Assembly (NCBI GenBank): GCA_025964575.1
Contig: JAOPYO010000001.1
Location: 1 to 44,940, forward strand
DNA from: Actinomycetes bacterium
Lineage (GTDB): Bacteria > Actinomycetota > Actinomycetes > Streptosporangiales > Streptosporangiaceae
DNA length: 44,940 bases
Direction of reading: 5' to 3'
Shown in pieces: positions 9,070 through 17,831 of this stretch. Position 1 is the first letter of the stretch. Each line of letters starts with the position of its first letter. The notes beneath the pieces were generated by a model. That model ran no database searches, was not told the DNA's origin, and was given only the letters and a program-made list of their open reading frames with translations. The translations under genes were made by a program, and so were the position numbers.

Positions 9070-10380
9070 ATGAATGATGGACCCGTGCCGGAACCGGATC
9101 AGCTGACCGAGAGCCTCCCGGCCGATGCCCGGGAGGCCCGAACCCGTTCGGCTGAGGACCGGCTGGCCGGGACCGTACGGATCGAGGGTGCCCGCATCCT
9201 GGCCACCCTCATCCGTACGGTCGGCGACCTGCAGCTCGCCGAGGACGCCGTACAGGAGGCGACGATCTCCGCGCTGCGAGACTGGCCGGTCTCGGGAGTA
9301 CCGGACAACCCGCGCGCCTGGCTGACGGTCGCCGCCCGGCGCAAGGCCATCGACATCATCCGCCGGGAAGGGTTGCGAGCCGGAAAGGAACGGGAGGGGA
9401 CGGAGCTCATGGACCTCAATTCCCCTGAGCCCTCCGAGAGCGTCGTCCACGACGACCAGCTCCGGCTGATCTTCACCTGCTGCCATTCTGCCCTCGCCCC
9501 GGAGGCCCGCGTGGCGCTGGCGCTGCGTACCCTGTGCGGACTGTCGACCGAGGAGGTGGCGGCGGCGCTCCTGACGGGTGAGGCCGCCATGGCCAAGCGG
9601 CTCACCCGGGCCCGGCAGAAGATCGTCCAGGCGTCGATCCCCTACCGAGTGCCGTCGCCTGCCGAACTCCCGGCGCGGCTGGCCGCGGTCTGCGCGGTGG
9701 TCCACTCCCTCTACACCAGCGGCCACACCCGGCTGTCCGGCGAGCGGCTCCTGGACATCGACATCTGCGCCGAGGCGATCCGGCTGGCCCGGCTGCTCCT
9801 GCACCTGCTGCCTGACGCGCCGGAGCCCGCCGGCCTGCTGGCGCTGCTGCTGCTCACCGAGGCCCGCCGCCCAGCCCGGCTGGATAACGGTGGCGAAGTG
9901 GTGTTGCTGGCCGACCAGGACCGCGGGCTCTGGGACGCGTCCGCGATCGCCGAGGGTCTGGCACTGCTCGCGCAGTCACTGGAGCGTACGGCGGGGATCG
10001 CCGACGCCTACCAACTGCAGGCGGCCATGGCCGCCCAGCACGCCATCGCGCCGACCGCCGCCGACACCGACTGGGCCGAGATCGTCCGGCTCTACGACCT
10101 GCTGCTGTCCGTCCAGCCGGCCAACCGCGCGGCGGCGCTGGGCCGGGCCGTCGCCGTGGCCGAGGCGTCCGGCCCTCCCGCCGGCCTGGCCGCCCTCGAC
10201 GCCCTGCCCGACCGCGACCACCGCTGGCATGCCATACGGGCCGAACTCCTCGCCCGCCTGAGCCGTTTCGACGAGGCCATCGGCGCGATGAACCGATCCC
10301 TGGACACCACCCTGCCCGCCCCAGAACGCGACCACCGCCTGCGCCGCATCTCCCAATGGTCCGACCCGACCTGTCGGTAA
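9070..10380 (+). CDS. ECF42-type RNA polymerase sigma factor
   Basis: 436 residues. Region 2 lies in the first 100 residues (LAEDAVQEATISALRDWP, ARRKAIDIIRREG). Region 4 is near residues 140-190 (LALRTLCGLSTEEVAAALLT, AMAKRLTRARQKI). A long C-terminal helical TPR-like extension of more than 200 residues (DUF6596 type: LYTSGHT, LLLLTEARRPARLD) follows. ECF42 factors use this extension for their own control instead of an anti-sigma factor. It follows the DGPF gene directly and is probably co-transcribed with it. The ATG at 9070 has a weak ribosome site, so a later GTG cannot be excluded. Confidence 0.9.
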   Translation: MNDGPVPEPDQLTESLPADAREARTRSAEDRLAGTVRIEGARILATLIRTVGDLQLAEDAVQEATISALRDWPVSGVPDNPRAWLTVAARRKAIDIIRREGLRAGKEREGTELMDLNSPEPSESVVHDDQLRLIFTCCHSALAPEARVALALRTLCGLSTEEVAAALLTGEAAMAKRLTRARQKIVQASIPYRVPSPAELPARLAAVCAVVHSLYTSGHTRLSGERLLDIDICAEAIRLARLLLHLLPDAPEPAGLLALLLLTEARRPARLDNGGEVVLLADQDRGLWDASAIAEGLALLAQSLERTAGIADAYQLQAAMAAQHAIAPTAADTDWAEIVRLYDLLLSVQPANRAAALGRAVAVAEASGPPAGLAALDALPDRDHRWHAIRAELLARLSRFDEAIGAMNRSLDTTLPAPERDHRLRRISQWSDPTCR

Positions 10381-10479
10381 GACCGCCGGTCGCCACATCC
10401 TGATGCAGACGCTCAACCAACCGTCCGGTCTTCTTGCCGCTCCCGATCAAGGCCTGGAGAATGACCGGGAACGTAGGGA

Positions 10480-11397
10480 GTGTGGGTATCGGTGGCGAGA
10501 TCGACGACCATACGGCTGTATCCGCTGTCGGGTGAGCACACCCTGCCGATGGCTGTGGACACCCTGGTCTTCACCATTGTCTATGGGATCTGGCTGCTCG
10601 GCCTGGGGATGGCCGACAATGCCTGGTCGGACCTCGGCATCCTCGCCGTTGTCGTCCTGGCGCACGTGGTCCAGATGACGTGGCTCGTGGCGGTCCGCTT
10701 CGACGACACCGTGATCACCATCGTCCGGCCGTGGCGACGCCGCCGGATCGAGTGGACCCAGATCAGCGGCCTGATCTACACCCAGGATGTCTCTTCGACG
10801 AGCCGGGCATTCCATAAACTCCGTCTCGTGCTCAACGGCCATGAACCGCCTCAAGGGCGCTTTCTGACCGAGACCGAGGTCGAAGCGTACGCCAAGGGTC
10901 CGGTGGTCATGACCCTGGCCGACCTGGAGCCCGACTCCTGGTCGGACAACCGCTGGATCCGCCGCTCGGTTCGGTGCCAGAACCAGGTCTACGCCGAGCT
11001 GGAACGCCACGGACTGCCCAAACCCGGGCCCCGCACGCTGGAATACCGGTCACCGAAGTACACCCCGGAGCAGACACGCCTCGCCGTCGCAGCCGACATC
11101 ATCGGCCTGCATCCGGTCACCGTCAAACACGGCGAACCCGCCAACGACCACGACGCCCATTTGATCAGTGCGGTGCTGCCGGAGCTGGCCGGCACGCACG
11201 GCGCGACCTCGGACATCGTGAGCAAGCGCCTCTACACCATCTTCTTCTTCGACGCCGAACCGGCCGCCACGGCCTTCATCGCGGCCGTGCTGGAGATCGC
11301 CCCCGCCGACTGGCGGATCACTCCGGGCGCGCTGCCGGCACCCGACGCCGACGGTGACTCCACCGACCGGCCACCGCCCCTCCGGCCAGAGGAGTGA
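10480..11397 (+). CDS. Hypothetical membrane-anchored protein
   Basis: 305 residues from GTG 10480; the in-frame GTG at 10492 is an equally good start after GGGAG. Two hydrophobic segments lie near residues 25-70 (VDTLVFTIVYGIWLLGLGMA, then GILAVVVLAHVVQMTWLVAV). A PH-like stretch follows (FDDTVITIVRPWRRRRIEWTQI). The rest is a soluble domain with a second region about residues 185-285 rich in beta/alpha alternation. I do not recognise a named family. It stands alone, 99 bases after the ECF42 gene and convergent with an Lrp/AsnC gene. Confidence 0.65.
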   Translation: MWVSVARSTTIRLYPLSGEHTLPMAVDTLVFTIVYGIWLLGLGMADNAWSDLGILAVVVLAHVVQMTWLVAVRFDDTVITIVRPWRRRRIEWTQISGLIYTQDVSSTSRAFHKLRLVLNGHEPPQGRFLTETEVEAYAKGPVVMTLADLEPDSWSDNRWIRRSVRCQNQVYAELERHGLPKPGPRTLEYRSPKYTPEQTRLAVAADIIGLHPVTVKHGEPANDHDAHLISAVLPELAGTHGATSDIVSKRLYTIFFFDAEPAATAFIAAVLEIAPADWRITPGALPAPDADGDSTDRPPPLRPEE

Positions 11398-11407
11398 GCA
11401 CCTCAGC

Positions 11408-11851
11408 TCATGCGAACTCGGCCGTGACGACCGGCCGCCAGAGCACCGGGCTGGACAGGACCATGGTGCTGGACGGCGGCCCGTACTCCGCGAGCCGGTC
11501 GATGAGCGCCTCGAAGGCCGCCATGGCGGGCACCGCCACCATCAGCACGCAGCACGCGTTTCCGGTGACCCGGTGGAGCTGCATGACCTCGGGCCAGGTC
11601 TCGGCCTCGGGGTCGCGCAGGACGCAGCGCGGTCCGTAGCACTGGACCTGGACCAGGGCCGTGATCGGCCGTCCGGCCTTCACCAGATCGACATGGGCGT
11701 GGTAGCCGGCGATGACACCGTCGGCCTCGAGCCGTCGCACGCGCTCGGCCACGGCAGGCGAGGAGAGGTTGACCCGGCGCGACAGCTCGTTGAAGGACAG
11801 GCGCGCGTCGTTCTGCAACTCCTCCAGCAGGCGTCTGTCCACCGCATCCAT
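11408..11851 (-). CDS. Lrp/AsnC family regulator next to kyn operon (KynR-like)
   Basis: 147 residues. A winged helix-turn-helix occupies residues 1-50 (MDAVDRRLLEELQNDARLSF, VNLSSPAVAERVRRLE), followed by the AsnC ligand-binding domain (GNACCVLMVAV). The ATG at 11851 is preceded by GGGAGAAGAC; an extension to 11998 would swallow the divergent promoter. It is transcribed away from kynA-kynU across a 138-base region containing a 25-base inverted repeat. Lrp-type KynR proteins sense kynurenine and control kyn genes in pseudomonads, so a similar job is inferred here. Confidence 0.88.
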   Translation of the reverse strand: MDAVDRRLLEELQNDARLSFNELSRRVNLSSPAVAERVRRLEADGVIAGYHAHVDLVKAGRPITALVQVQCYGPRCVLRDPEAETWPEVMQLHRVTGNACCVLMVAVPAMAAFEALIDRLAEYGPPSSTMVLSSPVLWRPVVTAEFA

Positions 11852-11904
11852 GTCTTCTCCCGATCGCAAAGCCGAATCCCGAAAATACGTTTCGAACGCT
11901 AAGT

Positions 11905-11929
11905 CATCATGGCAGATCACCCCATGATG
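11905..11929. promoter_or_regulatory. Inverted repeat in kyn divergent promoter, candidate Lrp operator
   Basis: CATCATGG (11905-11912) and CCATGATG (11922-11929) are perfect 8-base inverted repeats separated by nine bases. They lie between the Lrp/AsnC gene start (11851) and kynA (11990). Position and symmetry fit a dimeric regulator site serving both genes. No transcript data are available. Confidence 0.5.
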
Positions 11930-11989
11930 CCTCTTCAAGGAGCCGCGGGACACGTAACACAATGGCCGTAGGTGAGAGGAGGTACGAGA

Positions 11990-12817
11990 ATGATGCAAGA
12001 GAAAGTGGCCACCCCGAGGCTGTCATCCGGCCCGGTGGGGACCCCGTACGCCATGTACGCCGAGATCGCCACGCTCCACTCACTCCAGAAGCCGCGTACC
12101 GACGCGAGCGCGGAGACGTCGTTCATCGTGGCGACGCAGGTCATGGAGCTGCTGTTCGGGCTCCTGCGGCACGAATGGGTCCAGGCTCAGCGGGCCCTCC
12201 GCGCCGACGATCTGCCCGAGGCGATGGAGGCCCTGCGCCGCGGCCTGGGCGTCCAGGACGTCCTCATCGGATCGTGGGACCTGCTGGCGACGCTCACACC
12301 GAGCCAGTTCAACGCCTTCCGCGGCCATCTGGGCGAGGCGTCGGGATTCCAGTCACACGCCTACCGGCACCTGGAGTTCCTGCTCGGCAACAAGTCCGCG
12401 GCGATGCTACGGCTCCACCAGGCCGCTCCCGAGGTGCACACGGATCTCACCACCGCACTGAACGGGCCCAGCCTGTACGACGACGTGCTCGCCGTGCTGG
12501 ACCGGCACGGCCTGCGGATTCCCCTCTCGCATCTCGAGCGGGACTGGACGGCACCGTACGAGGCCCACGCCGAGGTCGAGAAGGCGTGGCAGACCGTCTA
12601 CACGAATGAGGCCCATCGCGACCTGGAGCGGCTCGCCGAACTTCTTCTCGATGTGGCAGAACGCGTCACGCGATGGCGCCAGCGGCACCAGTCCGCCGTC
12701 AAACGGGCCATGGGCGCCAAGCCGGGCACCGCGGGCTCCAGCGGCCTGTCGTGGCTGCGTAAGGCGGTCGAGCAGGACGTCTTCCCCGAACTATGGACCG
12801 TACGGAACGAGCTGTGA
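11990..12817 (+). CDS. kynA: Tryptophan 2,3-dioxygenase
   Basis: 275 residues. This heme enzyme converts L-tryptophan to N-formylkynurenine, the first step of the kynurenine pathway. The signature SGFQSHAYRHLEFLLGNK (about residues 120-137), the late RHQSAVKRAMGAKPGT segment with the expected heme-ligand histidine, and AGSSGLSWL are clear. Odd: the segment aligned with FIIQHQ of characterised enzymes reads FIVATQ, so the active-site base histidine (His55 in Xanthomonas numbering) is Thr49 here. AGAGGAGG sits seven bases before the ATG at 11990. It overlaps kynU by four bases. Confidence 0.9.
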   Translation: MMQEKVATPRLSSGPVGTPYAMYAEIATLHSLQKPRTDASAETSFIVATQVMELLFGLLRHEWVQAQRALRADDLPEAMEALRRGLGVQDVLIGSWDLLATLTPSQFNAFRGHLGEASGFQSHAYRHLEFLLGNKSAAMLRLHQAAPEVHTDLTTALNGPSLYDDVLAVLDRHGLRIPLSHLERDWTAPYEAHAEVEKAWQTVYTNEAHRDLERLAELLLDVAERVTRWRQRHQSAVKRAMGAKPGTAGSSGLSWLRKAVEQDVFPELWTVRNEL

Positions 12818-14055
12818 CCATCCGCACTGACTGCGAAACCCGCGACGCCGCCGATCCGCTCGCATCCTTCCGTACGGAGTTCGTGCTCCCCGAGGGCGTG
12901 ATCTACCTGGATGGGAACTCCCTCGGCGCGCTTCCCCGCCGTACGTCCTCCCGGGTGCGGGAGATGATCGAGGACGAGTGGGGGCAGGGACTCATCCGCA
13001 GCTGGAACAACGCCGGATGGTACGACCTGCCCCGCGGCCTGGGCGACCGGCTGGCTCCGCTCGTCGGCGCCGGTCCCGGCGAGGTCGTGGTCTGCGACTC
13101 GACGTCGGTCAACCTCTTCAAGGCGCTGACGGCCGCGCTGCGCCTGCGCCCGGAACGCCGGATCATCGTCTCCGACCTCGACACGTTCCCGACCGACCTG
13201 TACGTCACCGAGGGGGTGAGCGGTCTCTTCGAAGGCTGCGAACGCCGTCTGATCAGCTCAGACCTCGATGCTGCCCTCGACGCTGCCCTCGACGACGTCC
13301 TTGATGACCAGGTGGCCGTGGTCCTGCTGTCCCACGTCGACTATCGCACCGGCCGGCTGTACGACATGGCCACCGTGACCGAGCGGGTCCACCGGCACGG
13401 GGCTCTCATGATCTGGGACCTCTGCCATTCCGCCGGCGCACTCCCGGTCGGGCTCGGCGACTGCGACGTGGACTTCGCCGTCGGCTGCACCTACAAATAC
13501 CTCAACGGTGGTCCTGGTTCCCCCGCCTTCGTGTACGCCGCCCCACGCCACCACGCGTCCATCTCACAACCACTGACCGGCTGGTTCGGGCATGCGGATC
13601 CCTTCACCTTCGAACTCGAGTACGCACCCGCACCCGGCGTGGGGCGATTCCTCGTCGGCACCCCGCCGCTGCTGAGTTTCGCCGGGTTGCAGGCGAGTCT
13701 GGAGGTCTGGGCCGACGTGGACCTCCAGGCCCTCCGGGCCAAGAGCCTCGCGCTCACCGACCTGTTCATCCGGCTGACCGCCGGCCTGGGGCTCGATCTG
13801 GTGACCCCCCGCGAACCCGGGCGACGCGGCAGCCAGGTGTCGTTCCGGCATCCACACGGCTATGCCGTGGTCCAGGCCCTCATCGACCGCGGGGTCATCG
13901 GTGACTTCCGGACCCCCGACATCATGCGTTTCGGATTCGCCCCGCTGTATCTGACCTACTGCGACGTCTGGGACGCCGCCGCGACGCTGGCGGACCTCCT
14001 CGGCTCCGGATCCTGGCGCGACGAGCGGTTCACCGCCCGCAGCACCGTCACCTGA
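12814..14055 (+). CDS. kynU: Kynureninase
   Basis: About 413 residues. A PLP enzyme of fold type I that cleaves kynurenine to anthranilate and alanine. Visible are YLDGNSLGALP near the N-terminus, the PLP-aspartate region WDLCHSAGALPV, and the Schiff-base lysine in CTYKYLNGGPGSPAF (about residue 228). GTG 12814 overlaps the kynA stop as GTGA and is preferred; an in-frame ATG at 12793 lies further inside kynA and has no ribosome site. No arylformamidase gene (kynB) is present in the window, so that step must be encoded elsewhere. It is convergent with the XdhC gene, with an 8-base tail overlap. Confidence 0.93.
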   Translation: MTIRTDCETRDAADPLASFRTEFVLPEGVIYLDGNSLGALPRRTSSRVREMIEDEWGQGLIRSWNNAGWYDLPRGLGDRLAPLVGAGPGEVVVCDSTSVNLFKALTAALRLRPERRIIVSDLDTFPTDLYVTEGVSGLFEGCERRLISSDLDAALDAALDDVLDDQVAVVLLSHVDYRTGRLYDMATVTERVHRHGALMIWDLCHSAGALPVGLGDCDVDFAVGCTYKYLNGGPGSPAFVYAAPRHHASISQPLTGWFGHADPFTFELEYAPAPGVGRFLVGTPPLLSFAGLQASLEVWADVDLQALRAKSLALTDLFIRLTAGLGLDLVTPREPGRRGSQVSFRHPHGYAVVQALIDRGVIGDFRTPDIMRFGFAPLYLTYCDVWDAAATLADLLGSGSWRDERFTARSTVT

Positions 14056-14962
14056 GCGGCCTCCGGGTCTCTGCCGAAGAGCGGCCGGGGTCGTCCGCGA
14101 ACACCTGGACACAGCCGGGGCCGCAGAAATACCAGGTTCGCCCCGCGTGCTCCAACCGGGCCGTGGCCTCGGTGACGGCCACCTCCATGCCGCACACCGG
14201 GTCGATGGCCCGTCCGGACACGGGACCACTGGGCCCTGCGATCGTGGGTGCCGCCGGGCGGGGACGCAGGGACAGGATCTCGGCGGCGACCGACAGGGCG
14301 ATCTCCGGTGCCGTGCGCGCACCGATGTCGAGCCCGGCGGGCGTGTGGACCCGCGGGCCGTCTTCGATCCCCTCGAGCACGGCCGCACCTCGCCGGCGGC
14401 TCGCGATCAGGCCGATGTAGGGCACGCCCGCCCGCAGCGCGGCGGTCAGCACCTCCACCTCGGAGCGGCCGTGCGAGGCGACCACGACGGCGGCGGTGTC
14501 GGCCGCGATCGGAGCGCCGGCGTCCTCGATCACGCTCATGTCGAAGCCGACCGCCGCGCCGACGTCGGCGAGCGCGCGGGCCACAGGTCCGTTGCCGTAG
14601 ACGCGGACCAGCACCGGCGGGATCACGGCCTCCAGGAAGATCTCCAATGTCCCGCCGGACAGGCACGGGTTGGTGACGCTGACCATGCCCTCGACCTCCT
14701 GGGCGCCCGGATCGGGCGTGATCCGCAGCAGTGTCGACTCGCCCGACTCCAGCAGCCGCAGGGCCTGTGCCCGTACGGTCGACTCGGCGCAGGTCCCGCC
14801 GACGAACCCCTTGAGCGTGCCGTCCGGCATGACCAGCGCCCGATCGCCCGCCTTGGCGCTGGTGGGCCGCTCCGCACGGACCACCGTGGCGAGGACGAAC
14901 GGTGTCCGGTCGGCACGCAGGCGCTCGGCTGTGTGCGTCAAGCGGACGGACAGCTCGGTCAC
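14048..14962 (-). CDS. XdhC/CoxF-like Mo-enzyme maturation protein with C-terminal YHS domain
   Basis: 304 residues. The N-terminal XdhC/CoxI part (FVLATVVRAERPTSAKAGDR, GFVGGTCAES) is followed by a Rossmann region (VRVYGNGPVARALA, VVVASHGRSEVEVL, YIGLIASRRR). Such proteins bind molybdenum cofactor and help load it, with sulfuration, into hydroxylase-type enzymes. After a proline-rich linker, residues about 255-295 form a YHS metal-binding domain (AIDPVCGMEV, then WYFCGPGC). It is the last gene of the cox operon and overlaps coxL by four bases. The YHS fusion might handle copper for the Mo-S-Cu site; this is a hypothesis. Confidence 0.85.
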   Translation of the reverse strand: MTELSVRLTHTAERLRADRTPFVLATVVRAERPTSAKAGDRALVMPDGTLKGFVGGTCAESTVRAQALRLLESGESTLLRITPDPGAQEVEGMVSVTNPCLSGGTLEIFLEAVIPPVLVRVYGNGPVARALADVGAAVGFDMSVIEDAGAPIAADTAAVVVASHGRSEVEVLTAALRAGVPYIGLIASRRRGAAVLEGIEDGPRVHTPAGLDIGARTAPEIALSVAAEILSLRPRPAAPTIAGPSGPVSGRAIDPVCGMEVAVTEATARLEHAGRTWYFCGPGCVQVFADDPGRSSAETRRPLR

Positions 14963-17340
14963 GGGATCGCGAGATCCACGCGGAACGGACGATCCTGGAT
15001 GACCCTCCAGACGTTGGCCGGTGTGAGAGGCATGTCGGCGTGTCGCACACCGTACGGTTTCAGTGCGTCGATGACGGCGTTGACGACGGCGGCGGGCGAG
15101 CCGACGGTGGCCGACTCCCCCACTCCCTTGGCGCCGAGCGGATGGTGGGGCGAGGGCGTCACGGTCTCACCCAGTTCCCAGGACGGGCACTCCATCGACG
15201 TCGGGAGCAGGTAGTCCATGAAGGAGGCACCGAGGTGGTTGCCGTCCTCATCGAAGGCCATGACCTGCATGAGGGCCATGCCGACGCCGTCGGCGAGCCC
15301 GCCGTGCACCTGTCCCTCCACGATCATGGGATTGATACGCACGCCGCAGTCGTCGACCGCGATGAAACGCCGCACCGTGACCTTTCCCGTGCCCGGGTCG
15401 ACGTCGACGACGCAGATGTAGGCGCCGAAGGGGAAGGTGAGATTGGGTGGGTTGTAGACGCACGTCGCGTCGAGCTGGCCCTCCACGCCCTCGGGGAGTT
15501 CGAGGTTGCCGTGCGCGGCCATGGCGATCTGCTGCAGCGTCGCGCCGGAACCAGGATCGCCGCGGACGAACCAGCGTCCGGGTTCCCAGTCCAGATCCTC
15601 CGGGGCCGCCTCCAGCATGGCCCCGGCCACGATACGGGCCCGTTCTCGGACCTTCCGCGACACGATGGAGGCCGCCGCGCCCGACACCGGGGTGGAGCGG
15701 GAACCGTAGGTGCCGAGCCCGAAGGGCGTCTGATCGGTGTCGCCGTGCACGACCTCGACATCGTCGGCGGGGATGCCGAGTTCCTCGGCGACGATCTGGG
15801 CGAAGGTCGTCTCGTGCCCCTGTCCCTGGGTCTGCACCGAGATGCGGAGCACTGCCTTGCCGGTGGGGTGCACGCGCAACTCGGCACCGTCCGCCATGCC
15901 GAGCCCGAGGATGTCCATGTGCTTGCGGGGGCCGGCACCGACCGCCTCGGTGAAGAAGCTGATCCCGATTCCCATCAGAGGTTCGGTCGCGTGTTCGCGC
16001 CGGTCGGCCTGTTCGGCCCGGAGCTTGTCATAGCCCGCGATGTCCATCGCCAGCCGGAGGGCCCGCGGGTAGTCGCCGGAGTCGCACTCCCATCCGGTGG
16101 CGGACGCGTAGGGGAACTGATCGGCGTGCAGGAGGTTCCTGAGGCGGATCTCCGCCGGATCCATGTCCAGCTCGCGGGCGAGCACATCGACCATGCGCTC
16201 GACGAGATAGGCGGCCTCGGTCACCCGGAACGAGCAGGCGTAGGCGACCCCGCCCGGAGCCTTGTTGGTGTAAACACCCGTGACCTTGCAGTGCGCGGCC
16301 TCGAGATCGTAGGACCCGGTGAAGACGTGAAAGAACCCGGCCGGGAACTGGGTCGGCTGGGCGGTGCCGTTGAAGGCCCCGTGGTCGGCGAGCACGTTGA
16401 CGCGCAACCCGAGGATCTTCCCCTGGCGGGTGGCGGCGATCTCGCCACGCATGTGGTAGTCGCGGGCGAAGGACGTGGTCATGAGATTCTCAGAACGATC
16501 CTCGACCCACTTGACCGGTCTGCCCGTGACGATGGAGCCGACGATGGCGCACACGTAGCCGGGGTAGATACCGACCTTGTTGCCGAACCCGCCGCCGATG
16601 TCGGGTGAGATCACTCGGATCTTGTGCTCGGGCAGCCCGGCGACGAGCGCGTACAGAGTCCGGTGGGCGTGCGGTGCCTGCGTGGTGCTCCAGACGGTGA
16701 GCTTGCCGGTGACCTTGTCCATGTCGGCGACCACACCGCAGGTCTCCAGCGGCGCGGGGTGCACGCGCGGGTAGATCATGTCCTGGGCGACGACCACCTC
16801 GGCGTTCTCGAACACCTGGTCCGTTCTGGCCTGGTCACCCGCCTCCCAGTCGAAGATGTGGTTGTCGGTCCTCCCTTCGAGGTCGTCGCGGATGATCGCC
16901 GCGTCGGTGTCCAGTGCGTGGCGGGCGTCGATCACCGGGGGCAGCGCCTCGTAGTCCACGTCGATGAGCTCGAGCGCGTCGCGGGCGGAGTAATGGTCCT
17001 CGGCGATGACGAAGGCGACCTCCTGACCTTGGAACCGCACTTTGTCGGTGGCGAGCACGGCCTGGACGTCGTTGGACAGGGTGGGCATCCACGCCAGGTT
17101 GAGGCCGGCCAGGGTCGCGCCGGTGATCACGGCTTTGACCTTGGGGTGCGCCTCGGCCGCGCTCGTGTCGATGGAGATGAGGCGGGCGTGTGCGTGGGGG
17201 CTGTGCAGCACCGCGCCGTACAGCATGCCGGGGAGACGGATGTCGTCGATGTAGGTGCCTCGGCCCCGGATGAAGCGCGCGTCCTCCTTGCGCTGCATCC
17301 GGCCGAATCCGTGATGACGTTCGTGTGCCTCGGTCGTCAT
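14959..17340 (-). CDS. coxL: Aerobic carbon monoxide dehydrogenase, large subunit (form I)
   Basis: 793 residues, normal for the family. Binds molybdopterin cytosine dinucleotide and the Mo-S-Cu centre where CO is oxidised to CO2. The diagnostic active-site loop AYACSFR lies at residues 366-372 (16225-16245) and matches form I (AYxCSFR), not form II (AYRGAGR); Cys369 would carry the copper. Other cofactor-binding motifs include DIGGGFGNK (about 247-255), QGQGHETTFAQI, and GAKGVGESATVGSPAAV near the C-terminus with the catalytic glutamate. Start ATG 17340 overlaps the coxS stop (ATGA). The gene order M-S-L is that of form I operons. Confidence 0.95.
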   Translation of the reverse strand: MTTEAHERHHGFGRMQRKEDARFIRGRGTYIDDIRLPGMLYGAVLHSPHAHARLISIDTSAAEAHPKVKAVITGATLAGLNLAWMPTLSNDVQAVLATDKVRFQGQEVAFVIAEDHYSARDALELIDVDYEALPPVIDARHALDTDAAIIRDDLEGRTDNHIFDWEAGDQARTDQVFENAEVVVAQDMIYPRVHPAPLETCGVVADMDKVTGKLTVWSTTQAPHAHRTLYALVAGLPEHKIRVISPDIGGGFGNKVGIYPGYVCAIVGSIVTGRPVKWVEDRSENLMTTSFARDYHMRGEIAATRQGKILGLRVNVLADHGAFNGTAQPTQFPAGFFHVFTGSYDLEAAHCKVTGVYTNKAPGGVAYACSFRVTEAAYLVERMVDVLARELDMDPAEIRLRNLLHADQFPYASATGWECDSGDYPRALRLAMDIAGYDKLRAEQADRREHATEPLMGIGISFFTEAVGAGPRKHMDILGLGMADGAELRVHPTGKAVLRISVQTQGQGHETTFAQIVAEELGIPADDVEVVHGDTDQTPFGLGTYGSRSTPVSGAAASIVSRKVRERARIVAGAMLEAAPEDLDWEPGRWFVRGDPGSGATLQQIAMAAHGNLELPEGVEGQLDATCVYNPPNLTFPFGAYICVVDVDPGTGKVTVRRFIAVDDCGVRINPMIVEGQVHGGLADGVGMALMQVMAFDEDGNHLGASFMDYLLPTSMECPSWELGETVTPSPHHPLGAKGVGESATVGSPAAVVNAVIDALKPYGVRHADMPLTPANVWRVIQDRPFRVDLAIP

Positions 17341-17831
17341 GTCGTCACGTCCCTGGAGATGTCCTGCTCGGAGGTCTCCTGCTGGGCCGCCCAGCGGACG
17401 GCCCGCACGATGTTCTCGTAGCCGGTGCACCGGCAGATCTGCCCGGAGATGGCCTCCCGGATCTCCCCTTCCGAGGGATCCGGGTGATGGTCGAGCAACC
17501 AGCGAGAGGTCATGAGCATGCCGGGCGTGCAGAAGCCGCACTGCAGCCCATGGCATTCGACGAAGCCCTTCTGGACGGCGTCGAGTTCGCCGTCCCGCTC
17601 CAGGCCCTCGACCGTGCGGACGTCCTTGCCATCCGCCATGACCGCCAGCACCGTGCACGACTTCACCGGGACGCCGTCCAGCCACACCACGCATGCGCCG
17701 CAGTTGGAGGTGTCGCAACCCCAGTGAGTGCCGGTCAGACCGAGGCCGTCGCGGAGGAGATGCACGAGCAGCAGTCGCGGCTCGGCCTCCCGGAGGTACT
17801 CCTGCCCGTTGACCGTCACGGTGATCTTCAT
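17337..17831 (-). CDS. coxS: Carbon monoxide dehydrogenase, small iron-sulfur subunit
   Basis: 164 residues carrying two [2Fe-2S] clusters. The N-terminal plant-type cluster is ligated in GCDTSNCGAC and the later KSC. The C-terminal cluster is ligated by CGFC and, about 30 residues on, CRC (GQICRCTGYENIV). Electrons pass from the Mo centre through these clusters to the flavin of CoxM. Both ends overlap neighbouring genes by four bases (ATGA), so the three subunits are translationally coupled. Confidence 0.96.
   Translation of the reverse strand: MKITVTVNGQEYLREAEPRLLLVHLLRDGLGLTGTHWGCDTSNCGACVVWLDGVPVKSCTVLAVMADGKDVRTVEGLERDGELDAVQKGFVECHGLQCGFCTPGMLMTSRWLLDHHPDPSEGEIREAISGQICRCTGYENIVRAVRWAAQQETSEQDISRDVTT

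Noticed and set aside
14902-16608. Long plus-strand open frame opposite coxL
   Set aside because: Antisense shadow; coxL on the other strand has every cofactor motif.
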